64,000 bases of DNA from Macrocystis pyrifera (taxonomy: Eukaryota > Sar > Phaeophyceae > Laminariales > Laminariaceae), in contig JASSKH010000024.1 of NCBI GenBank assembly GCA_031763025.1, positions 7,134,523-7,198,522 on the forward strand. The letters are read 5' to 3'. Position numbers and translations under genes: made by a program. The notes under the pieces were generated by a model. The model was not told the DNA's origin, did not search any database, and was given only the letters and a program-made list of their open reading frames with translations. Positions 57,801 to 64,000 of this stretch are shown here, one piece after another. The first letter of the stretch is position 1, and each line of letters begins with the position of its first letter.

Positions 57801-60195
57801 AATATTACACTCTTCACTAGACGGTGGGTTTTTTGAGCGGCAACTCTCTAGACGCGAGTGCACGCTGCGACAAGAGCGTAGCAAGCTTGTGCGAAAAAGT
57901 CGGAGGCGTCTTGCGTAAACGATTAACGTGTAGTCGTATAATAGCGCCTACCATGGAGGTATATGATCGTCGACTAGCGCCAAAAAATTCCGAGGCTTGT
58001 CAGTTGAGGGGTTCCGACGACCGATTTCGATTTTAAAAAAGCACCGGGTATCTACAGCCCAAGCGATTGGGGTGACTGTAGCACCTACACGTTTACGAGA
58101 CTCCTCCTCACTTAAGAGGAGCTCCACCAACCGATTTTGTTTAAAAAAGAGACGTATATGCTAAGCCCGATGGTACACAACCCCATTGATTAGTTGTCTA
58201 ACCAGGGGTGCATGAAAAAACAGAAAACGGAGTCACACTCGCCACCATGTCGGAACTGAAGACAAACTAGCGGGTTAGGATTTTTGTTAGAAATGAAATA
58301 GAACATTTTTTTTTTTTAACTTTTGTTTTCGTTGATTTTAGCATATCCCCTCCTGTCTGGGACTCAAAACAAAAGGTGGGGTGTCGACCTTTTCTTTTTT
58401 TGTGTACCTTGGTTTAACGCATAACGTCTTGAAATATTTTTTTTCCGGGTCCACTGATATTGCAATCGTTGAGACTGCTGCTCTACGGTAGGGCGGGGCT
58501 ACGCCAACTTTTCCACCACGAACTGTGTTCAGGCCACACTCTAGAGAGTGGCTCTGTGGCTCACTTCGTAAAAACGACAATGTTTTGGCTTGTTCGGCGC
58601 GCTGCAATCAAGCAGAAGCAACACCCATGTCGGCACAAATCGCGAAACCACAAAAGCATCAAAAGCGTAAAGCAAGACTGCAAAAAAATAGGATAATGTA
58701 CGTAATCATTTCGGCGCAGTGGCTCTGAGCGGGTGAAGTAGTTGGACTTACCAATGACCCCTCCCTAACGCATTGAGGACCTGCGTCAGTGACAAATCTA
58801 TGGTTGGGCTGAAAAGTTCAACCCGCAACGAAGCGCGGGTCCGCGGGGCTGCCGTACGTAAGGTAATCCCGTGCTTCGAAGCTTTCCCGCACCTAGACAC
58901 GGGCAATGCTGTCCCGTAGACCAGCTGTTATCTCACACACGATTCACCGGCGGAGGATCCGCAACAAAACTGCAAGGCCGCGGTTTAGCACCTGAAGGCG
59001 AACTCTTTGGCGTCCACCATGCCATCCCTGTGGAGATCGAAGGCAGACACTAGTCCCCCCACTTCGCCACGGGTAAGCCGCGCCCCAAAGATCGTCCGTA
59101 GTTGCTCGCGAAACATGGTGGGCCCCATAACGCCCCCCTGCTCTAGCTGGCGGAAACCCTTGTCCCTCGACGTGTCGTACCGCGTGGCGACCTGTCCACA
59201 CGCGAGAAGACGGGGTAACAAACAGTACGCCTGTTTTTTTTGTGTTTTCCTTGCGTGCTTGATGACAATCACACATCAAACCAAACATCCTTATACAGGC
59301 GGGGCAGTAATGAGTGGCGCTTATACAGGCTAGTGGGGTTCTGCATCGGGTTGACAGGCCTACACATTTTCTCAAAGAGTCAGTTTTGGGTGAGGCATGG
59401 AGCTCCTCAAGTGCGGAAAGGACTCCCAGAAAAACAAGGTGCTGTACCCCTATCTATCTATCACAGCACGCGTCTCGTTTCAAGCGAGGATAACGCCTTC
59501 CAAGGGCCGGGTCAACCACTAATAAAATGGCCATGGGGTGAACGCAGCTTGAGAAATGGCGAGCGGTGACATCGAAGGGATATACATTTTTCGTATTTAT
59601 GAAATAATATTTGCGAGGTATCACATTCAAATGGAACCGGTGAACTCGGCGCAGATGCCGCTAGGGGGGAACCTTGGGGGATTTTTCGTTGAGGCGGTTA
59701 ATATCAGCACCGCCTTCCCCTCCTACTCTCTCGCCCAGCACGGCCGTGTACGGTGTCCACGTAGAGCGCCGACTTCACCGCACGGTACGGTGCACACGTA
59801 CTACGGGGGGCTATAATAATCAGGACCCATGATGTACACAAAAAACTATATATTACAGTATTTTTACGAAGCATATTTCGTCCTGATTACAATGTCCCCC
59901 CCCGTCATAGATTTTGTTGTATTGGAAGGACTGCTACTATAGTGTGTATTTCGTCAGCGGGCCGTAGGATGAGGGACGAGGAGCTCCCGTCCCTCTCCCC
60001 ACCACCCCGCCCCGTTGCACCAGCCACGAGGCCGTACCTCTGTGATTTTAGCGAGTGCCCTTTCCACGTCCTCTTCCGTGTGGTCCCCGACGGCTACTTC
60101 CTTGAGCCGTGACATCCGTTCCACACGCTCCTGGGACCGCTTTTTCTGTCTCGCCTACAGTGGCATCAGTTGGAAACGCCCGGGTCCGGTGCGCG

Positions 60196-60241
<46 letters not shown>

Positions 60242-63121
60242 GCTGCTAGTATTGTGGGTGCTGTGGGCATTCTCCGAGCACTAAAAGTGTCTACTGTGTA
60301 CATTGGGGGGATATTTGACATGAGATACCGCACGAGGCCACGCCAGGCTCGCTTTTTAACGGTTGTGGTTGCTGTTCTACGTATCCTTGCTCGAAAAAGC
60401 ACAACACGATGCGATTCGGGTGAGCAGCCTTTCGATGGGAGTTGAAGGGCCACCTGAAAAATACCCGGCACACGCTATGTACCAATGTACACTGTAGCAT
60501 GGATCATATATGGTTCTAGCAATCGCCAAACACGCTGGAAAGGGTGATCGCGCGAAAAAGGAGGTTCCTTTCGAACGAAAAAAACAACATCAGTGTGTGG
60601 CTGGTATAGGGAAACTTTTATATTCACTCGGCCGAGCACAGGACGCTCTCCCTTCCTCGCTCGTTTGAAAGCAAGCAGTCGTTGAGCACATCACGCCGGT
60701 CATTTTTTTTTCTCGTAAAGATAACACCAACCTCGTACAGTACAATACACGACCCATCTTCGCACCGCTCGTACTGCACCACCCCCCCGCCTGACCGCCC
60801 GCCTGCCTCTCCGGTCGCCCGCCCTTGCATCGTTCGTCTTTTTAGCGATGCATTTAGATCGTGATATTTCTTGTTAATATTATCGCCCTTTCGTCCGGTC
60901 TCAGCTGTTTCTCAAGTCATTTTGTCGTGAGGACATGCAGGATTTCTCTTCTCGGGACGAGAGCAGTGTCCACAAGAAGAACGAGATGGCGGAGAAGAAG
61001 AGGGAGGAAACGGGCAGTCAGAGAAAGAGAAGGTCGACAAAAAGAAGCATCACCCCGCCACAAACCACCAGGGCCAACGCCAAGACCAAGACGACGGCAA
61101 GCTCTACAACCACCAACACGAACGCCCACACCAACACCGACACCGACGAGACCTCCATCTCCATCAAAGGCAACCACCGCTCGTGCTCACATGAAGTTTG
61201 CGGACCACCTGCACCCTGCGCCGCGACTGAAACTCCCGCCCCTCCCTGCCCATCTGCCAGAAGTCCTTCAGAAACTCGGAACTGTCTGCTCTTCCTTCTC
61301 CCGCCTTGTCGTAAAGGCTCACCTGTCGCGTACGTCGGTAGCAGGAGCGCGCGGGGGGGGGGGGGAGGGGGAGACGTACTCATTTGTCGTTTTCCTTAGG
61401 CATTTGACCATTGACCACGCCTCCCTTTTGAAACGGGGTAAGTGGGGGGGAGGGGTGTACTCATGAGCAAGTGGAGGGCGAACTTGAATCAATTTGGTTC
61501 GGTGAGCGTATGCGACACGAAAGACGACGGCTCTCGATGTCTTGGATGAGGACTCGTTTGTCGGAAGGTTCCGGCGATGTCCCCTTGTCACGGATGCGGA
61601 CGTGGTCAAGATGCACCGCACCACACTAAGGTTGGGAGAGAAAATGTTCTGTTGTGCGGTCGCTCGCTCTCGTTCTGCAACGCTCTCACCCCCCTTATTC
61701 CATCACGGCACCCCCCCCCCCGTCGCTTTTCATTGTGCTCGGAAAGAAAGGCAAATCCCTCATCGTGGCAGGGAAATATTGAGCTCGTGATAACTTTCGG
61801 CTTTTCAGCGTCTTGCACGAGAAGCTGCACACTCAATTCGACAATCGTTGTGCACTATCAATAGAGCAAATATCAATACGCTTCAAAACCTCAAGCTGGA
61901 GATTCCTTGCGCTAAATCAGCCGCGCTCACACATGAGGTGGGAAAACAACCTCGCGAAACGAAAAATCACATATATCGGGAAACACAGCGATACTGTGTA
62001 CACGCTTTAGAAACGGTAAGCCTCGGGGGATCCCCGCTAACACGATTAGGCGTTACGGAAGCGCTGTGCGAGCTCGTGCCACCCTTACTCCGGTGGACGA
62101 AGCGTCGGTGTTTTAAAGATTTCCACGGAATTCGCTCGCTTGCCCGAATCCCTAGGTGTCTCACCAATATTCCAAGTTCTTGAGCATTCAGGAGGACTCC
62201 GAAATGTCTCCTGAACAACTCCTTGAATTGGGTCGGGTCTAGAGACACGCAGTCGAACCCTGCGAGGCCAAAAAACCGAAAAGCAACGGCAGCATGGGTT
62301 GGAAGTGGTGTATCCTGAGAACTTAACCCGAACAGGGGGAAAACGTTGCTTCGGCTGTTGGTCGCAAAGTCTCACGAAGTTCCCTTTCCGCTAGCCCTTT
62401 CGCATGCACTTTCGTTGTGCTGAGCGCCGAGGTTGCGGGCCGTAGAGACCGTGCCTTCTTTGACTGCACCGTGCCCCAAGTGCAAGCGCGGAACGTTTTC
62501 TAAACGTCTTATGAGACGCAAATGGAGGCTGTGTTTAGCAACGTCCTCACTTGATTAGGCACAAGCTGTCGCTGTTTCGTAGCGGCGACGGAGGTTTGTC
62601 AGCGTGCCGTGTTAACTTCGGCGTGGGATTGATTTTACCTTAAAACTGACATGTAATCGGTCCGCCTCCCCGCCACTCGAACGAGCACCGCGTTCGACCA
62701 ATATCATACGAAGCGCCTGATCATAAATATCGCAAAAAGCCCCAGCCCCTGGCCTTTTAGAAAATTGAACAGTATACGCTGAGCTTGGCGGCTGTCTGCT
62801 GTGGAGACGAACGGACTGATGTGCCTCTCAACCCTCATGTGTTGCTACAAAAAAAAACGCACGGCTTCACTCACCCAACAGGGGACCGCTTCTGTCCGGA
62901 TCCCAATTCGTGGCCACCCGCTGCATACACTTCCTCGCTGAAGCAGCCTCAGGAAGATTGGAAAGCATCTGCTTCCGCCGTCGGAACTGTTGCGTGGGAC
63001 GGCGATAAGGAAAAACCGCGACTGAGCTTGACATTTTTCGGTATGTTGCGGATTTTGAGCGGAACATGTCCAACTGAGCACAAATCGTTCCGGGGCTGGC
63101 TGTAGTTGAATCGCCGGACAT
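47511..63121 (-). CDS. Repeated EF-hand/coiled-coil protein
   Basis: Exons read on the minus strand: 63121-62875, 62259-62089, then an unresolved part, 61322-61191, 60154-60038, 59191-58992, 57500-57371, 55733-55611, 53602-53471, 52961-52806, 50700-50536, 49208-48532 and 47769-47511. From 61322 to the stop all phases agree (697 codons with stop). The protein repeats a module: A-x-x-Y-D with a short linker, F-R-x-x-L-x-x-x-F and E-L-G-x-L, an EF-hand loop, then G-R-E-x-R and a basic coil. Loops are DKDKSMLIDGTE (canonical), DLHRDGMVDAKE and DKAGEGRADSSE; the first copy is degenerate. The C-terminal 300 residues are Ser/Gly-rich and probably disordered. Calcium binding is expected; a cytoskeletal or ciliary role is only a guess. 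At least one exon between 62088 and 61323 is missing from the model, because the phase there is 1 to 0. Confidence 0.87.
48532..49208 (-). CDS. EF-hand gene penultimate exon
   Basis: Starts EEMTIRALSTHGRRRGKNK after TGATGCAG and encodes about 225 Ser/Gly/Glu/Arg-rich residues without repeats or domains, then a GTGGGA donor. The long plus-strand frame over the same DNA is its shadow. Confidence 0.7.
49550..49700. repeat. Dispersed repeat (GGTAGGGAGG...GTCCCAAG family), copy 1
   Basis: Shares ACCGGTAGGGAGGATCA, TTGCGC-TGCCGTACG and TCTGAAGTCCCAAGAGG blocks with 57040-57215. It lies in an EF-hand gene intron. Confidence 0.55.
50536..50700 (-). CDS. EF-hand gene exon with basic linker
   Basis: Encodes KSRRRFRENTGDGGG, VRRRRPKISASTAEFLAQI and DK before a GTGAGT donor. 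The exact 5' border is uncertain because the acceptor is weak. Confidence 0.6.
51880..52130. repeat. GATCT/AGATCAT-rich dispersed repeat, copy 4
   Basis: Matches 35880-36060 in block order (CTTGCCGTTGTGAG, CCCAGG, GTGCTAGATAGG, TCAAGTGGAA). It lies in an EF-hand gene intron. Confidence 0.6.
52806..52961 (-). CDS. EF-hand gene exon: GREER coil
   Basis: Encodes LMHEFFRLGREERGKKLTEA, then KQQRRRIDSREKMFRRKLED and RFVEQTAAKARR. It is the helix leaving the EF-hand loop plus a strongly charged coiled coil. Confidence 0.88.
53471..53602 (-). CDS. EF-hand gene exon: canonical EF-hand
   Basis: Encodes MKMDPTAFRAQLLQNFRVRL, then CPGELGAIFTTF and the loop DKDKSMLIDGTE. Loop positions 1, 3, 5, 9 and 12 (D, D, S, D, E) suit calcium. 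Confidence 0.9.
54475..54518. repeat. G homopolymer, 44 bases
   Basis: Uninterrupted run in an EF-hand gene intron; C on the transcribed sense strand. Confidence 0.95.
54767..55045 (-). repeat. G-tract-bracketed repeat, copy j
   Basis: The cleanest copy: C33 (54767-54799), about 226 bases of core, then about 20 C (55026-55045). Read on its own strand, both ends are G tracts. Confidence 0.85.
55300..55377. mobile_element. Small inverted-repeat element (AAATATAA arms), diverged copy
   Basis: Shares ATGTTTATGTCTAAATGATC and TCTAGAGTGGT with the element at 35080-35152; the left arm is eroded. Confidence 0.4.
55395..55485 (-). repeat. G-tract-bracketed repeat, copy k (short)
   Basis: Short minus-strand copy with GGTCATACCACTACGGCCAT and a C run on the right side. 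Confidence 0.6.
55611..55733 (-). CDS. EF-hand gene exon: YD linker
   Basis: Encodes CKVKWNYSEEELQRGGTALI and AQAASTYDKVRLGADIDRIA before a GTTCGG donor; this is the helix that precedes each F-R-x-x-L block. Confidence 0.85.
57040..57215. repeat. Dispersed repeat (GGTAGGGAGG...GTCCCAAG family), copy 2
   Basis: Second copy of the element at 49550-49700, also in an EF-hand gene intron. Confidence 0.55.
57371..57500 (-). CDS. EF-hand gene exon: GRER coil
   Basis: Encodes FHALGRERQYAKVAEGNRR, then DDRARRRKQEQEEALMLRMR and DNSK. The donor is GTGAGT. Confidence 0.85.
58992..59191 (-). CDS. EF-hand gene exon: YD linker plus EF-hand
   Basis: Encodes VATRYDTSRDKGFRQLEQGG, VMGPTMFREQLRTIFGARLT and RGEVGGLVSAF, then the loop DLHRDGMVDAKE. 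Here the linker and EF-hand share one exon, whereas an intron separates them in the next module. Confidence 0.9.
59799..59910. mobile_element. MITE copy, second subfamily
   Basis: Arms CTACGGGGGGCTATAATAAT and GATTACAATGTCCCCCCCCG. The core matches 17735-17836 better than the main family. Confidence 0.7.
60038..60154 (-). CDS. EF-hand gene exon: coiled coil
   Basis: Encodes ARQKKRSQERVERMSRLKEV, then AVGDHTEEDVERALAKITE. Heptad-like and charged, it lies directly before the 59191 exon. Confidence 0.85.
60197..60240. repeat. G homopolymer, 44 bases
   Basis: On the EF-hand gene's sense strand this is C44, ending about 42 bases before the acceptor of the 60154 exon. Confidence 0.95.
61191..61322 (-). 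CDS. EF-hand gene exon: divergent EF-hand
   Basis: Encodes VSLYDKAGEGRADSSEFLKD and FWQMGREGREFQSRRRVQVV, with a GTGAGC donor. The loop keeps D1, D9 and E12 but has Ala at position 3. Confidence 0.82.
61370..61470 (+). repeat. Side block of the G-tract-bracketed repeat
   Basis: Carries CATTTGACCATTGACCACGC between two G-rich tracts, as in the copies near 39530 and 41000. Confidence 0.6.
62089..62259 (-). CDS. EF-hand gene exon 2: degenerate EF-hand
   Basis: Encodes FDCVSLDPTQFKELFRRHF, GVLLNAQELGILVRHLGI and RASERIPWKSLKHRRFVHR. The helices are kept, but the loop lacks acidic ligands. Confidence 0.83.
62875..63121 (-). CDS. EF-hand gene first coding exon
   Basis: The exon opens with ATG (63121-63119) and encodes a Ser/Thr-rich start, FRRRKQMLSNLPEAASARK and ATNWDPDRSGPLLG, then a GTGAGT donor. 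It joins in phase to 62259. The good acceptor-like CAACAG at 62987 would allow an alternative first exon further upstream. Confidence 0.7.
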
Positions 63122-64000
63122 TAGAGATTCGGGCCGTATGAGAACGGTCCTGCTCTCTAGGTTTCATAGGGCACGGCAAGGGTTAAACCACTGCGATTCT
63201 TCATAGGCGCTGGCAAGAAAACTCGCAGGATACAAGGTGCTGCCCGCGGTGGCACTCCCGGCTCACCATTCGCCCAATCATTTTATCCGATTAAATACCC
63301 TAACCCAACCCGTCCGCACCGCCCTACAACGCACCCCATATGTGGGCGTCCGACAAAAATACCGAAACCATACCTGTTCCACATACCCAAACCATTTATT
63401 TCTTCTCGTCCTGCTCAGACGTTTGAGCATTAAGTGCGCGACAAACAAACGTGCAGGCCCTCGATCATGGTTTCCGAGGCAGGGGTGGGGTCTCAACTAT
63501 AATCTCCTCTATCAAAAGCTCAAGTCGTGAACTCTTCCAAAATGGTACCTGCTGACCTGACCGTCTCAATTCCTGTAAGAAACACCATTTTCAGAGACGT
63601 GATGGCTGTGTGCCTGGGCCGGAGGCGGCTGGTGCCTGCCGATACCGGCGACCATCAAGGAACCTCTCTGACGTTTCACACATACAGTGTACAGTGTTTG
63701 CTCGTGTCACACAGAGGTTGTCACAAAGACATGAAGCGCGATGTTGCGTGGACCAAGGTCGTGTTGCACCGTTTACGTATATTGTGTTGCCCGGTCGGGT
63801 TCGTAAACGACGGTGTTTAGCCTCCTACTACATACCAATCTGGGCGGAAATATAAAGATTGTTTCGTAATCGTATTAACGTGTCAAAGTTTCTTATATTT
63901 ACGACCAGAGTGGTACTTTTGCCGGCATAATGACCACACCATGCATCTCGACGATACTGAAGCGCACGGGCGGTATTTGTTATATCCCGGGGGAGCATAC
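63122..64000. other. Right end, no gene recognised
   Basis: Should contain the promoter of the EF-hand gene. A 97-codon plus-strand frame (63527-63820) has no domain. A small inverted-repeat element lies near 63838-63913. Confidence 0.5.
63838..63913. mobile_element. Small inverted-repeat element (AAATATAA arms), copy 2
   Basis: Ends TCTGGGCGGAAATATAAAGA and TTATATTTACGACCAGAG are inverted, as in 35080-35152. Confidence 0.55.

Noticed and set aside
60861..61466. Plus-strand frames of 154-201 codons rich in Thr, Lys and Pro
   Set aside because: The best part is antisense to the EF-hand exon at 61191-61322, and the remainder is low complexity.
1..64000. Integrated virus or retrotransposon coding genes
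   Set aside because: No reverse transcriptase, integrase, capsid or other viral-type motif was seen in any frame.

Overview
The window is nuclear DNA of an intron-rich photosynthetic stramenopile, most likely a brown alga of the Ectocarpus type. This is inference from three things. One gene encodes a protein with the two-part plastid leader of secondary red plastids. The genes are cut into many small exons with introns of about 0.3 to 3 kb and GT-AG (once GC-AG) borders. The non-coding DNA is full of G/C homopolymers, small inverted-repeat elements and a tRNA-derived SINE. Most open frames here are noise, so the gene models below were built by joining exons whose splice sites, phases and protein families agree.

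Layout: five genes alternate strictly in orientation (-,+,-,+,-). (1) At 5521-5697 (-) lies the first coding exon of a Gln-rich protein with a possible zinc-cluster start; the rest was not found. (2) At 6874-10800 (+), three exons encode a plastid-targeted rubredoxin with a C-terminal membrane anchor. (3) At 13849-20947 (-), five exons encode a complete NAT9-type N-acetyltransferase. (4) At 21364-46118 (+), eighteen exons encode a calpain-type cysteine protease carrying an N-terminal UBA-like domain and a GRF zinc finger. Its catalytic Cys, His and Asn are all present, but a G homopolymer in the Cys exon breaks the frame. (5) At 47511-63121 (-), at least twelve exons encode a protein built from repeated EF-hand plus coiled-coil modules.

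Genes 1/2 and 3/4 are divergent pairs; NAT9 and the calpain gene share a 416-base gap. Genes 2/3 and 4/5 are convergent. No operon-like logic applies, and nothing in the sequence ties the five proteins into one pathway.

The non-coding DNA contains a tRNA-derived SINE (four copies), a mariner-like MITE family (about fourteen copies, one split by a SINE), a repeat bracketed on both sides by same-strand G tracts (about eleven full or partial copies), a roughly 75-bp minisatellite, several smaller dispersed families, and G or C runs of up to 44 bases. The most unusual items are the UBA-like/GRF/calpain architecture, the exon-based EF-hand modules and the G-tract-bracketed repeat.
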